A DNA stretch of 64,000 nucleotides, from positions 45,248,771 to 45,312,770 of the forward strand of contig NC_074720.1 in assembly GCF_947242115.1 (NCBI RefSeq). Direction: 5' to 3'. The stretch's first letter is position 1. The number at the start of each line of letters is the position of its first letter. Below, piece by piece: positions 11,285 to 22,751 of this stretch. The notes below the pieces were generated by a model. The model searched no databases and was not told the DNA's origin. It worked only from the letters and a program-made list of their open reading frames with translations. Made by a program: the position numbers and the translations under genes. Source of the stretch: Biomphalaria glabrata. Taxonomy: Eukaryota; Mollusca; Gastropoda; Planorbidae.

Positions 11285-11425
11285 GCTGGCAAAAGGGGGT
11301 ATCCACCTAATTCTAATGGGTACCTGAAATAAGTTGGTCATTTTGCTGGCCACATGACACCCTTGTTAACCATTACCACAGAAACAGAAGAGCTTTATAT
11401 CATCTCTCATAGATTGCAAGTACCT
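11285..11425 (+). mobile_element. SINE (family B), 3' part
   Basis: Shares AATGGGTACCTG, TGCTGGCCACATGA and CACAGAAACAGA with the 12545 copy. The tRNA-like head is missing. Confidence 0.6.
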
Positions 11426-11429
11426 ATCT

Positions 11430-12540
11430 CCTAAACTTCACTTTTGAGATCTGAGTTTAAAGCAATAAGAAACAGTTGTAATAAATATAGTTTGTTAAGA
11501 TGTTGACCATTTGTCTATATTTCAAAAGAAATTGGACTGAAAACTTGATTAGTTGTAAAGAAAAAATTTAACCCAAGAAACTTAAAAATGTTTAATTCAG
11601 CTATCAGAATGCTTAACCTTATATATATCTTTTTTTTTTTCAAGAATAGAGATGTAATTCTGCTGTGTCCCCGTGAGTTGGAAACCAGTAAGCAAGTCTT
11701 CTAATAGAGGTCTGATAGAGTCATGTACATCAAGGGATCAGCACTAAAACTTTGATTCCATGAGTGGTACTCAGACATTGGTCTTTGAATGAAGCTTGCA
11801 ATAATCTCCTGGTTAACTGAAAACACAGATTGCAGTCTCTCTTCGAAACTGAATGATGCATATATATATTGCATATATAAAGACTGTTTCTGGGGTTACT
11901 GGTTATTGCCCTGCTTGTTACAGTCCCTCATTGTGTTTATATAATTCACTAATTTCTCTTATAAAAATGTGGACCCTAGTGCTTCACATATGCTATATGT
12001 ATGCATTGTTTATTGTTTCAGCATTTAGCGTCACGTTGAAACTGGCAACAAAAAAATAACTAAGAATTAAAGAAGCAAATTTGTTCAACCTATTACCCCA
12101 CAATATTTTTCTTTCTCTCTTTCTTCCACTTCTATTGAACATGCCAAATATTAAAAAAAACAACTCTTTGGTGTTTAAAACAAGAAACACTGTTTTTGTG
12201 ACTGTTCTAAAGCCTGAGCCGGATTATGTACATTAAATAAAAATAAAATTCATCAAGATTTTCTAGTTTGTATGAGACTTCATTGAGTTACTGAAATTTT
12301 TTCAATTTTATGCTCCAGACTAGTGGCAAGAGCACTAAATTATTTATGTAACTACACTTGAACCACTGAGACATGATCTGACACCATTCTCTCTTTTTAC
12401 TTAGAAATATAATAAACACAATAGTGAATTAATAAAGGAAATTTCACAGAAGTTAATTCATCGCAGACAGAACCAATTACCACAAAATAACCAAGACTGT
12501 ATGGCAGTGTAGAACAGCTAAAAAGTAAACAGCACATTTT
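11430..12540. other. No gene seen
   Basis: AT-rich sequence with short frames only. Two overlapping frames near 11853-12190 show no domain or signal that would support a gene. Confidence 0.35.
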
Positions 12541-12544
12541 TTTC

Positions 12545-12850
12545 TATGGGACAGGTTGTGGTGACTAAGTGGTAAAGCCTTTGGCTTTCAAACTGAGGGG
12601 TCTCAAGTTTGAATCTGAGTGATGACTGGGTTTTTAATTTCAGGATTTTAAGGGCGCTCCTGAGTCAACAAAACTGTAATGGGTACCTGGAAATAGTTGG
12701 GGAAATGTAAAGGCCATTGGTCATTGTGCTGGCCACATGATACCCTCATTAACTGTGGGCCACAGAAACAGATGACCTATACATCATCTGTCTTATAGAT
12801 CACAAGGTCTAAATGAGGAAAAGTGGGCAGCTAAAGAGCTTAAGGCTCAG
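12545..12850 (+). mobile_element. SINE (family B), longest copy
   Basis: The head GTGGTGACTAAGTGG and the B-box-like CAAGTTTGAATCTGAG are followed by a body with ATGGGTACCTGG and GGCCACATGA, then an end with AGATCACAAGGTCT. This is the best reference copy for the family in this window. Confidence 0.7.
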
Positions 12851-13084
12851 CAACAAAAATGTGGCTAGAAGAAGAATGAATTAAAGCTCTCAATTTATAA
12901 GGTTACATCCTGACAAGTTGATTTTATAAAGAAACAATGTTGTAATACAGAAATATAAGATCACAATATAGTTTCTCAATACATTGAGCCTCTAATAAGA
13001 AAGAAATGTAACAAGCAAAATTAAAAATAAACAAAGCTTATTAAATAGCTGCACATTTACAGGCACATATCTCAATACTGTTAG

Positions 13085-16000
13085 TTCTATTTCACTTTTC
13101 ACATTCTTCTTCTTCTAGCCAGCTTTATTGCTGCTGAGCTGTGAGCTCTTTTGCAGACTTTGCCAAGGAAAAAAAGTGTGCTGTTGGTTATGTTGGGCTG
13201 TAGGGGAAGTAGTGTCTGCCTAAGGTGGATTAGGTGGATTAGGGAGGGGCATTCAAAGAGGATATGGTTTACGGTTTCAAAGGGGTGGGCGCAGTGTCTG
13301 CAAAGGGGGAGTTGTGTGGAGTTTATTTTGTTCAGGTGGTAATTTAATAGTGGTGTGTGTCCTGTTCTTAGTTGGAAGATTGTAGGTTGTTCTTTGCGGG
13401 GAGGAAGTTAATACTGTCCAGTTTGTTAGGCGTAGTCATTTCTCTGTACATGGCTCTGCCTGTGTTTCCTGATGCCCATTGGTTGAGCCACTCCTCTTTG
13501 TGATTGTTGACTAACATTGACCTTAGGGTGAGGTAGTTAACAGGTCTATCTGGTTGTTCCATAGATGAACCTGCCTTTGATAGCTTATCTGCCTTTTCAT
13601 TTCCCATGATGCCAATGTGTCCAGGGATCCACTGTAGTGTGATATTGATATTTAATTTTGATATCATCTGGTGGATTATCACAATGAGTGTTGTCAACTC
13701 TCTTGGGCTGTTTGAGGTGCTGCTGTTAAGTGCTTGCAGAGTAGATTGGGAGTCTGTAAAGACAACAATATCTGATGGTGGTTGCACTCCTTCATATAAT
13801 TTGTTTTCCACTGTCTGAAGTGCTATGGTAATTGCCTCAATTTTGGCTTGGAAGTTTGAGCAGTAATCGCCACAGGGTGCGCTTATCTCAAAGTGTTTAT
13901 TTTTAGGGAAGACCAGGAAGGCACCAAGACCAGCATTGATGGTAGCTTTGAAAGCCAATCCGTCTGTATAAATATGGAAAGCTGTTTTTTGATAGCTTTC
14001 GATTGTTTCAAGCGTGCCTACTTTGAGCTCCAGTGGATTTGATTCTTTTGTTAAGGTGTTATTTAGTAAATGTGTTTTGATGGTTGGTTGTTTGTAGTTT
14101 AGTCCGGGTGTAATGTTTGAAAACCTGGTAATTTTTTCTCTGTTATTGGGTAGGTGGTGTTTTAGGGCTAGTTCGTCAGTAAGTTGGATCAGAGTCCTTT
14201 GCTTTTTTTTGGTTGTTTTTCCTATATTTCCTCCAACCTTCTGTATCTCTCAATAGCTTCTAATGCTGCTCTGTTGCGCCTTAACTTAAGAGGTTCAATA
14301 TTGGAGTCTATTTCACAGGCTGCTGTGGGAGTAGTTCTCATATCTCCACTAATTAGCTGCAAGGCTTGGTTTTGGATTGTATCTAATGATGATTGATAGG
14401 TTTTGTTGGCAGCTACTTGTATGGAGAGACAGTTATCCATTACAGATCTGACATATCCAGTGTATAACTGTCTTAAGGTTTTCTTTTCAGCTCCCCAGGA
14501 TGTTCCTGCTAGGTGTTTTATTATGTTTAATCTTTGTGATGCCTTTTCTTTTAAATCTGACATAAAGTGTTTTAGAGACAGTCTTTGGTCTAGTTTTACA
14601 CCAAGATATGTTGCATTTTCTTCTTTATTTATTAGCTGAGAGTCTATTTTTAGGATGTAGTTTCTTTTTGCTGTTTTGTTGCTGTGGCTAAAGATTGAAT
14701 AAACTGACTTTTCTTTGTTTATTTCCATTTTCCATAATTTTGAATATGTGGAGATAGTTGTGAGGGCTCTATTTAGTTTGGATCTAGTCAGCACTGGATA
14801 TTTCTCTGTAGTCCAAATTAAAAGGTCAGAAAGAGAGTGCAGCTAAGGGCTGAACCTTGTGGTAGTCCTTCTTCCAAACTTTTTTTACTAGAGATGGCAC
14901 CTTCGAATCGGGTTTGAATGGTTCTGTTTTTTAAGAATGCCCTGATCCAGCTGTACATTTTTCCATGGATGCCCATTTTTTTCATCTTCAAAAATAGACC
15001 TTTTCTCCACACTCTATCATAGGCTTGCTGCAAATCTATAAATACTGCTGTAGTGTGCTTGTTTTCATGAAACCCTTCTACTGTGTCCTGGATAAAACGA
15101 AAGAGGTGATCTTCTGTTCTACTTGCTTTCCTGAAGCCAGCTTGTGCATTGTGGAGTGAGCAAGTACTTTCTAGCCACCAATAAAGTCGGTTATTGATCA
15201 TTTTTTCTGCCGTTTTGCCAATGTTGGATGTTAGAGATATTGGTCTATAACTTTTTGAGTCTCCAGGTGGTTTATTTTTCTTTAAAATGGGTATTATGTT
15301 TGCAGTTCTCCATTCCTGTGGTATGTCTCCAGTTTTCCATGTATGGTTGATAAAGTTAAGTATACAGTTTTGGGCCTGTGGTCCTAGTCCCCGAATCATT
15401 TCATTTGTTATTTTATCGGGTCCAGGGGATTTTCTTGACTTGAGGCTTGAGGGCAGTATTGAGCTCATGTAGAGTGAAGGGAGTGTCAAAGATCTGACAG
15501 TTGACTGTTGGAGCTTTTTCTTCTTTCTTTAAGATATTACTAAAGGCCTGGTCCAGTTGTTTTCTTGGCTTTGACTTGTTAATGCTGGCAAAATATTTAT
15601 TGAAGGTTTCAGCCTTTTTAAGGTTTTCTGTTATTATGTCGTCAGTGCCTTTTATAGGTTGGGGGTTTGTTATTTGTTTCTTTCCTGCTAACCGGTGCAG
15701 AAGGGTCCAGGCCTTTTGACCATCCTTGTTCGCATGTTGTGATCCACTTTTTCTTTTTTTCTGTTTTAATTTTGTATCTTATAAGCCCTGTCAATTTGTT
15801 GTAGGTTGTCTTGTTCTCTCTAGTAGGTTTTTTTTCTATAGTCTTCCTGGCCATGTTTCTTTCTTTTACTAATTTATCTAATTCAGGTGTCCAAAAAGGT
15901 TTGTATTTCTTAACTTGGCCTCGAGGGATGTGTTTTTTTGCTGCTTGTAAGATGTTGGAGACTATAGTTGTGTAGGTTGATTTGACGTCTGTGTCAATTA

Positions 16001-16870
16001 TGCTTGATAGTCTTGTGTCTGTTTCTTGTGAAAAAGCTGCCCAGTTAGCTTTTTTATAGTCCCATCTAGTTGTTTTGTTGGATTGGTATCTACCTGGCGT
16101 TCCAATATTGAGGAGTATAGGCCTGTGGTCACTACCTATGTCTTCAAGTACTTTTATTTTAGAAGAGTCTGTAATGTCTGTAGAGATAAAAGTTAGGTCA
16201 GGTCTGCTAGTTGTGTTGTGTGCTCTGTGGAGGAAAGTTGGAGGTGAAGTTTTGTTTTGCAGAAGTTGTAGGTTAGAGGCATTTGTTACATCCTATATTT
16301 CTTTGCCACGCTTGTTGTAGTGTGGATAGCCTAGGGAAGGTGTGTGTGCATTGACGTCGCCAGCTATTATTGTCCTTGTGTAGTGTGGTAGTTGTATGTC
16401 TATTTCTGCTGTTGATGATGGTGGGCAATAGTAGTTTTTGATGGTGTACTTTGTTCCTCCTCTCCATAGAAGTATTTCCTGCATGTCGATATCTGTAGTG
16501 TTCTGTATTTGTTTTACTGTGGCTTGTGTGTCGTTTCTTATGAGGGTCATAATTCCCTGGCATTTGGTGCAAAGGCATCTGTACTGTGTGTAGCCTGTGA
16601 TGTTTATTTTTTTCTTGGGCAGTAGTGTTTCTTGCAATAGCGCTATGTGTATATCATGCTTCTTGAGTATGTGTTGGAGTTCTGTTGTCTTGTTTTGTAG
16701 GCCTAAGATGTTGAGTTGCAAAAGGTTTAGGTGTTTGCTGCTAGTCTGTTTTTTATTTCCAGTAGCTGACTTATCACAGGCACACGCTAGTCATCAACAT
16801 TTAGTTTGTTCTATTCTGCTAGACATAGACCACTGTCTTTTAGGTCTTGTTGCTTAGTTTAGCTTGAATT
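13085..16870 (-). mobile_element. Decayed RNase H-bearing LINE (I-group-like)
   Basis: Minus-strand frames give the whole order of an I-group non-LTR element. Endonuclease is at 16721-16293 (LNILGLQNKT..., IALLQETLL). Reverse transcriptase is at 15489-14818 (KSPGPDKITNEM, YRPISLTSNIGK, AGFRKASRTEDH, LPQGSALSCTLF) and 14794-14222 (NATYLGVKLD, AGTSWGAEKKTL). RNase H is at 13958-13368 (VVFTDSQSTLQAL, WIPGHIGIMGNEKAD). Several stops and frameshifts split it, including a break after SCTLF where the FADD region should be. The left end carries the (GAA)n-type tail seen as TTCTTCTTCTTC on +. It is a diverged cousin of the 17-21 kb element. Confidence 0.8.
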
Positions 16871-17122
16871 TTCCATTGTCCTCACTCTAAGTCTCTCTTG
16901 TTTTTTCCTTCTGTCCCTCTTTCTTTCACTATTCTTGTCTAGGTCAGTTTATTGTTCTCATTCTAAGTATGCAAGTAACATAAAAAAAGTTTAAAAAAAA
17001 AAAAGACAATTCCTCCTTTATGAAGCTGACAACTTTTTGTAAGAATGATTACTTTGCTCTTAACTCTTAATAACTAATTCTTCTTCTTCTTCTTCATCGT
17101 TCTCATTGTTATGTTGGAGTGT

Positions 17123-17473
17123 TCATATGACTAGACCAATACATGAGATGAACTGCGCAGTGGTTTCCAAATCAGGGAGCTCTCCATATAGTTTTCTTTC
17201 TATTGGGGTGATTTGGGGCCAATGTCTTATATGGGCCTCTTGGTAAAGAGAGCAGTTTTGGAGGACGTGGTCGGCATTCTCTGGTGATACTCCACATGGG
17301 CAGATTTCACTGGCTCCAATTTTGAGCTTCCGGTGCATGTGTTGTCGCATTCTGTTGTGTCCGGTCCTGAGAAAGATTAGACGTTGGTCTTGTCGGGATA
17401 GCTTATAGTAAGCTTCATCTTTCTTGTGATTTGGATGAGAGCTCATCCATTTCTCATTTATTTTGTTTACAAT
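17123..17473 (-). pseudogene. C-terminal continuation of the LINE polyprotein after an in-frame TGA
   Basis: The same frame as the 1152-residue protein continues for about 115 codons. It contains NHKKDEAYYKLSRQDQR and a C-terminal zinc-binding-like CPCGVSPENADHVLQNCS (C-x-C...H...C), usual at the end of I-group and jockey proteins. Compared with the + strand copy at 62.4-62.8 kb it lacks one codon in the RLIF/LRTG stretch. That change is in frame and probably harmless. Confidence 0.8.
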
Positions 17474-20400
17474 TCATTTCTTCATTTCTTCTGGATAAAG
17501 TGCAGAGTTTATTTGAGAGTTAGTTCTCCCACTCTTGGCGAGTGTGTCAGCCTTCTCATTTCCTTCTAGTTGTATATGGGCTGGTATCCATTGAATAACA
17601 GTTTTTTTGCTGTTGTTGTTGAGCTTTGTAAGTGCTGTTCTGAGGTTTTTAATATAAGAGGAATCAGAGTTTTGCAAGCTTTGGAGGGTTGTTTTTGCAT
17701 CGGTTAGCAAGACAATCTGACTGTGAGGGGAACTTGGATGATTTGCTAGCATGGTAGCAGCTAGTGCTTCCCTTTCTGCTCTGTGACTGTCAGAGCGCTT
17801 TCCAGTTGCAATGGAATTTTCTAGTTTTCCTCCATCTGGCCATTCGATAAGTATTCCAGCTCCTCCATTTGTGGTGGCTTTATGGGATGAGCCATCCGTG
17901 TAAACTCTGATCCACTGATTGCTAGGGTAATTGGTATGTAGAAAACAGTTCTTTATTTCCTCTGTTGGTCTGTAATCAGATTTTCTTTTTATGTTTTCAA
18001 TATGGTCCCTTATAGTAGGAAGAGGGCTTTCGTCCCAGGGTGGAGATTCATTATAGTGTATCCAGGATTCCAGAGTAATTTTTTCAAGTTGGTGTTTCTT
18101 TTTTAGGTTTAGAGATTCCTGTATGAAATTGTTCCTTTTGAGACGTTTTTTTGTGCCAGTTTTATGTATTTTTGTTCTGAGTGGGTGCCTCTCCAAGGTT
18201 TCCAGTTTAATGAATTGGGAAAGGATTTTTATTTCTCTTCTTTCATCCAGAGAGATCAGGGCAGCGGTTTCCTCCATAGCTCTTATGGGTGTTGTTTTGA
18301 TTGCTCCTGTCATTATCCTTTGACCAATATTTTGAACCTTGTCTATTTTTCTTAGGTTGGTTTGGGCTGCTGAGCCCCATGCTGTGGCACCATATTCTAG
18401 TACATGTCTTACATAACTGGTATAAGTCTTTTTCAGGATGTTGTGATTAGCTCCCCAATCTGTGCCAGCTAATTTTTTCAAGAGGGATAGTCTCCGGATG
18501 CCTTTACTCTGTGTTTTATCTATTTGGTTTTTCCAGGTTAGTCTCGGGTCATAGGTGACTGCAAGATATGTAGGGCTGTCATTTTTTTCTAAAGCTTCCT
18601 TATCTAATGTTAATTTTATTGTTTGTTGTTTTGTTGACAGTGAGAATATGGTATATGTTGTCTTTTTTGTGTTAATGGACATGCCCCAGTCTTTGGACCA
18701 ATTATTGAGTTTATCGAGAGCATCCTGTAATCGAAATTTCGATGTTCCTACATATTCTTCTGTGCTAATTAAGGCAAGGTCATCTGCATACATGCTGCTT
18801 TTAACTTTTCTTGGTAGGTTTTGATTTAGATCGTTTATGAATATTAGGAACAGTGTTGGGGATAGGACTCCTCCTTGGGGGACGCCATTTTTTATACCCA
18901 CTGTGTGGCTTCTTTGTCCTTGCATGCAAACTAAGACTTTTCTATTATTTAGATATTCCTTTATCCAGTTGTACATTCTGTGGGATATGTGATGCTGGAT
19001 TAGCTTGAGCAAGAGACCTTGTTCCCAGACTTTGTCAAATGCTTTTTCTAAGTCAACCCACACAATTGTTGTTGGTTTCTTTTCTTGAAAGCCGTCTTCT
19101 ATTTCTTGTGTGATGAAGGCGATTTGATCTTCTGTTGATCTGCCTTTTCTAAAGCCAGCCTGGGCTTCAGTGAGTAGGTTATTTGACTCAAGGATCCATG
19201 TCAGCCTTCTATTTATCACTCTTTCCATCAGTTTGCAAGTACAGCTAGTGAGGCTGATGGGACAGTAGCTATCCAGTTTATTTCTTGGTTTGCCGTGCTT
19301 TAGTATAGGTATCATAATGGCTTTTTTCCAGATGTTTGGAATTCTGCCAGATTTCCAGCTAGCATTGAATATTTGTAGCAGTTTTCTTTTGGCTTGAGGA
19401 CCCAAGTTAAGAAGCATGTCATTAGATATTTTGTCTGGGCTCGGGGCTTGTTTTGGTTTGAGGACTTTTAGGGATTCATCTAGTTCCTTCATTTTAAGAT
19501 TAGTGGTCATTCCCAAGGAGTAAGCTGGATTGTTTTCTTTAATTTTATCTTGTATTTCTGAGCTTACATCTTTATTTCTACTTTCATTAATTTGTATTTG
19601 TCCTACGCTTTGGAAAAACTTAATGAATTCATTTGCTGCTTCTTGGCCTTTCAGGGGTTTGTTGTCCTTTTCTTTTACTATAGGAGTTGTTCTGTTTTCT
19701 TCCTGGTTGAGACATTTGGCTATACGCCAGAGTTTGTGGCCGTCTCTATCTACGTTTAGTTGTTCTGTTTTTTCATGCCAACTTTTCCTCATGGCGGAAA
19801 GGTAATTTTTCCTGAAAACTGCGTTAGCTGCTTTTAGATTTATGTTATTTTCTATACAAGGGTTATTTTCTACTGTGTTTCTGGCTTCAATAGTGTCATT
19901 GTGGAGTTGTTGAAGGTGATCAGACCAGTTGGGGATATAATCTTTTCTTGCTCCTCTGGGAATTGATTCCTTAGCTGCTAGGAGGATTGCTTTGGAGAAA
20001 GCTAAGAATGACTTATTAACCTGATTTGATTTGCAGTTTATTGAAGTTGTGTATAGGTCTGTGAGCTTTGAGAATAGGTGCCAGTTGGCTTTTTTGTAGT
20101 TCCATCTGGTGATGGTGGAGTTTTCTGATATTTTGAAGAAGGTATCGATACTGATCAATATGGGTCTGTGGTCACTGGTGGCTAGCTGGTCTGCAACTTC
20201 TCTTGTGCACTTTTTGGATAAGTTGTCAGTTGCAAAGGCTAGATCTGGAGTGGTTGATGTTAGCCAGGCTCTTGAGAAAAAGGTTGGTTTATCCTCAGGT
20301 TTATTAAGCAAGATAAGTCTGTTCTCTGCTTGCCATTCTTCAATTTCTTCTCCCCTGGCATTTAGGTCTGGGTATCCCCAGCTCTGAGAGTGACTATTCA

Positions 20401-20932
20401 TATCTCCTAAGATTAGACAGTCTTCTTGGTCAGGTATTTGTATGTGGTCAATCTCTATTTCCTTGTCTGGTGGAAAGTAGCAGTTAAATAGATTAATATT
20501 TCTATCTGGGAGAATTAGCTTAGTTCCCATTATTTCTGATTCTGAGGAGTTGGGCATAGTTATGTCTGTGGTAGGGATGTCATTTTTAATGAGGGTTTGG
20601 ATTCCTCCTTTGGGTCTGATTTCTCTATCTTGTCTGATGCAGGTGTAGCCTCTAATGGAGAAACGAAGATTACTGTTCAAATGAGTTTCTTGGATGCAAG
20701 CTACATCAATTTCTTTCTCATGCAGAAATATTTTTAGAGCTTCTTTTTTCTTTTGGATGCCCTCTGCGTTCCATTGTAAGATTTTTAGACTTTTGGTCTT
20801 GGAGTGTTGGCCAGTAGTATTTACTTTCTTGTCCCTGCTCCTTCGAGGCGGAGAGCCCGGCCCCCTACCTGCGCAGCGGGATTCCACAGGCAGAACGCCA
20901 CATCTATTAGAATGGTTACTGAACTCCAACAT
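17474..20932 (-). CDS. LINE endonuclease-reverse transcriptase-RNase H polyprotein
   Basis: A 1152-residue frame from a genuine ATG at 20932. Residues ~45-270 are an apurinic-type endonuclease (LKILQWNAEGIQKKK, ACIQETHL, GDMNSHSQSWG, SDHRPILIS). Residues ~490-760 are reverse transcriptase (PSPDKISNDML, CPISLTSCTCKLMERV, AGFRKGRSTEDQ, WVDLEKAFDKVWEQ, GVPQGGVLSPTLF, and SMYADDLALI with the catalytic YADD). Residues ~1015-1140 are RNase H (RVYTDGSSHKATTNGGAG, DSHRAEREALAA, LLTDAKTTL, WIPAHIQLEGNEKAD). It nicks target DNA and copies its own RNA there. It stops at a TGA after PEEMKK, and the same frame then continues. The sister copy at 62.4 kb has TTA at that position, so this is a single nonsense change. 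Confidence 0.9.
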   Translation of the reverse strand: MLEFSNHSNRCGVLPVESRCAGRGPGSPPRRSRDKKVNTTGQHSKTKSLKILQWNAEGIQKKKEALKIFLHEKEIDVACIQETHLNSNLRFSIRGYTCIRQDREIRPKGGIQTLIKNDIPTTDITMPNSSESEIMGTKLILPDRNINLFNCYFPPDKEIEIDHIQIPDQEDCLILGDMNSHSQSWGYPDLNARGEEIEEWQAENRLILLNKPEDKPTFFSRAWLTSTTPDLAFATDNLSKKCTREVADQLATSDHRPILISIDTFFKISENSTITRWNYKKANWHLFSKLTDLYTTSINCKSNQVNKSFLAFSKAILLAAKESIPRGARKDYIPNWSDHLQQLHNDTIEARNTVENNPCIENNINLKAANAVFRKNYLSAMRKSWHEKTEQLNVDRDGHKLWRIAKCLNQEENRTTPIVKEKDNKPLKGQEAANEFIKFFQSVGQIQINESRNKDVSSEIQDKIKENNPAYSLGMTTNLKMKELDESLKVLKPKQAPSPDKISNDMLLNLGPQAKRKLLQIFNASWKSGRIPNIWKKAIMIPILKHGKPRNKLDSYCPISLTSCTCKLMERVINRRLTWILESNNLLTEAQAGFRKGRSTEDQIAFITQEIEDGFQEKKPTTIVWVDLEKAFDKVWEQGLLLKLIQHHISHRMYNWIKEYLNNRKVLVCMQGQRSHTVGIKNGVPQGGVLSPTLFLIFINDLNQNLPRKVKSSMYADDLALISTEEYVGTSKFRLQDALDKLNNWSKDWGMSINTKKTTYTIFSLSTKQQTIKLTLDKEALEKNDSPTYLAVTYDPRLTWKNQIDKTQSKGIRRLSLLKKLAGTDWGANHNILKKTYTSYVRHVLEYGATAWGSAAQTNLRKIDKVQNIGQRIMTGAIKTTPIRAMEETAALISLDERREIKILSQFIKLETLERHPLRTKIHKTGTKKRLKRNNFIQESLNLKKKHQLEKITLESWIHYNESPPWDESPLPTIRDHIENIKRKSDYRPTEEIKNCFLHTNYPSNQWIRVYTDGSSHKATTNGGAGILIEWPDGGKLENSIATGKRSDSHRAEREALAATMLANHPSSPHSQIVLLTDAKTTLQSLQNSDSSYIKNLRTALTKLNNNSKKTVIQWIPAHIQLEGNEKADTLAKSGRTNSQINSALYPEEMKK

Positions 20933-21369
20933 AGATGAGGTTGCGTGTCAATGTGTTATGCGCCAGGAGGCCCATTGACTCCGACTTCAGCCTGCTTTTT
21001 TTTCTGGGTGTGCTCCCATAGCCTTTGATCATCCAAGATCATCTGCAAGGCAGCAGGTGTTTATTTTCGGAGTTTTCTCTCCTAGATGAACTGCTATCCC
21101 TAGCTAACGAGTTTCAGCTACCCGGGTTTAGAGTTAGAGCGCCCTATACTCGCTTTTTGCAATCATTTCCATGGATTTCTGAGATGTTTTTAGTAAATAT
21201 TCTAACCACTGGAATACTTCATCTCATCCTCCATGACTGCAAACCAGTTGGTCCGCGGCTGTTTATTTGCTATTCACAGCTAACCCTTATATCTAAGGGT
21301 CTTTCCTCTATCCGCCACCTGGGGACGCGCTTGGTAGAAGGTGGTAACTCCCCCAAGTTAATAACTAAT

Positions 21370-21640
21370 GAGTTTTGGGGCTAGTGTCTTGATTGGGCCT
21401 CTTGATAAAGTATGCAGTTTTGAAGGACATGATCAGCATTCTCTGGTGATACTCCACATGGGCAGATTTTGATAGTTCCAATTTTTTGCTTCTGAAACAT
21501 ATGTTGTCTCATTCTGTTGTGTCTGATTCTGAGGTGAAAGACTAGACGTTGATATTTTTGGAATAGGCATTGTCTTTCTTGTGACTCAGATGAGTCTATT
21601 TCTTGTTTATTCTATTCACTCTGACCTAAACAAATCCTGG
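21370..21640 (-). mobile_element. Older fragment of the same I-group-like LINE
   Basis: Minus-strand sequence parallel to 17200-17450. It shares TTCTCTGGTGATACTCCACA and CATTCTGTTGTGTC on the + strand but is more diverged. The young element at 17079-21357 lies directly beside it, separated only by its target duplication. It is a 3' fragment without coding capacity. Confidence 0.7.
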
Positions 21641-22059
21641 TTAAGCCCAAGTATTAATCTAGAGTGTATAAAATTCTAGCTTGATGATGCAGATCCAGAC
21701 ATGGCAACATTAAAAGACAGTAGTCCAGACTACAGTACTGTGATATATGTTATGCGCTTCCGCGGTGATGAGTAATTGAACTATAAACAAACTCAAAGGC
21801 TGCATACATTTTGAAATAAAATTCCAAGTTTGAATTCAACCAATGAAATATTTTCAAACCTACATTATATAAAAATTAGCTTAACCAATATTCTTTATGA
21901 CTATTCAAAGTCAAAGTTACTATATATAGCATTAGTCATTTATTAATTGAAAGGGGCACTTATTTTTCCTTCTAAATTCCTTATTTTTGTAGTTTTAATA
22001 TACTTAACTCTCTCTGGAGGTGGCATCAAGGTTGTTCTACTGGAGATGGGATGACTTAT

Positions 22060-22285
22060 TTATTGTTCCCCCCTTTTAGACCTTGTGATCTATAGGGCAG
22101 ATGATGATTAAAGAGCAGGATGTCATGTGACCAGCACCAACCGCCTCTACTTTTCCTAACTGAAGTCAGGTACCCATCAGAGTTGTGTGGACTCATGAGT
22201 GCCCGAAATTCTAACTCCCAGTCTTCACTGGTATTCAAACCCAGGACCCTAGTGCTTATGCACTCAACCACCGCGCGTCATCAAT
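22060..22285 (-). mobile_element. SINE (family B), minus strand
   Basis: Inverted copy with AGACCTTGTGATCTATAGGG at its 3' side, GTCAGGTACCCATCAGA in the body, and CACTCAACCACCG as the inverted tRNA-like head. It is similar in length to the copy at 8455. Confidence 0.75.
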
Positions 22286-22572
22286 TCTTCCGTCCTTGTG
22301 GTTATGCAAATCATTTATATCGATGTTTCATTAATTTGACTAACTATGCCTACAGTTTCCCTAGCTAGCTATTTAACCTGTTACTGATGTAGGTGACATT
22401 TGATCAATATAATGATCCGTCTTTAATTTCTTCAACAAAAAAATACTCAAAGGGAATCCTGAGATTAGGAAATTTTCTGATTCAAATTTAAAAAACAACA
22501 ACTCTAGGTCCATGGCTGTTATCTGTCATGCCTGAATATATTTTATAAAATCCCTGAACTTTTTATCCCCAG

Positions 22573-22751
22573 ATTCTAGTGAAGAAAGCTACTGTCAGGA
22601 AGTACCAGATGTATGGTCACCTGTACGAAGACTTATGTCGACAGGTAGGCAAGTACCATTTGCTATCTACAGAACCCAGTCAGTGGACAACCTAGAGGTA
22701 TATGATTCAAGTTCTTCTGGACATAAAGCTGACCACAACAGTTAAAAACAG
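22573..22751 (+). pseudogene. KCNT: Slo2/KCNT-type potassium channel, C-terminal exon with a frame switch
   Basis: Follows a CCCCAG acceptor. The first part reads YQMYGHLYEDLCRQVG, and after a change of frame near 22648 it reads QVPFAIYRTQSVDNLEVY. Slo2 channels have, near the end of the second RCK domain, TYxRLxQKLCSSxxxIPIGIYRT without interruption. The two halves joined have the same length as the family motif, so one base missing from a glycine codon explains the shift. The second frame ends at TAA (22743-22745) just before a possible donor CAG|GTAAAT. The order and strand agree with the pore exon at 8.15 kb, but the intervening RCK exons are not visible between them. This is probably a decayed paralogue rather than the active channel gene. 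Confidence 0.65.

Larger units (their letters stand above)
17079..21357 (-). mobile_element. Nearly intact RNase H-bearing LINE (I-group-like) with 12-bp target duplication
   Basis: A 4.28-kb minus-strand insertion bounded by TTAATAACTAAT at 17067-17078 and 21358-21369. The 3' end, on the left, has the (GAA)n tail seen as TTCTTCTTCTTCTTC. The 5' leader at about 20935-21357 reads, in antisense, like the 5' leader of the RTE-like LINE at 35.2-35.4 kb (shared CTATCCGCCACCTGGGGA on the + strand here). The coding region is one long frame plus a short in-frame continuation. A 5'-truncated sister copy lies at 61606-62822. The length and crisp duplication suggest a young full-length insertion. Confidence 0.85.

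Noticed and set aside
20694-21384. + strand frames opposite the intact LINE
   Set aside because: They are shadows of the LINE coding region and its leader.
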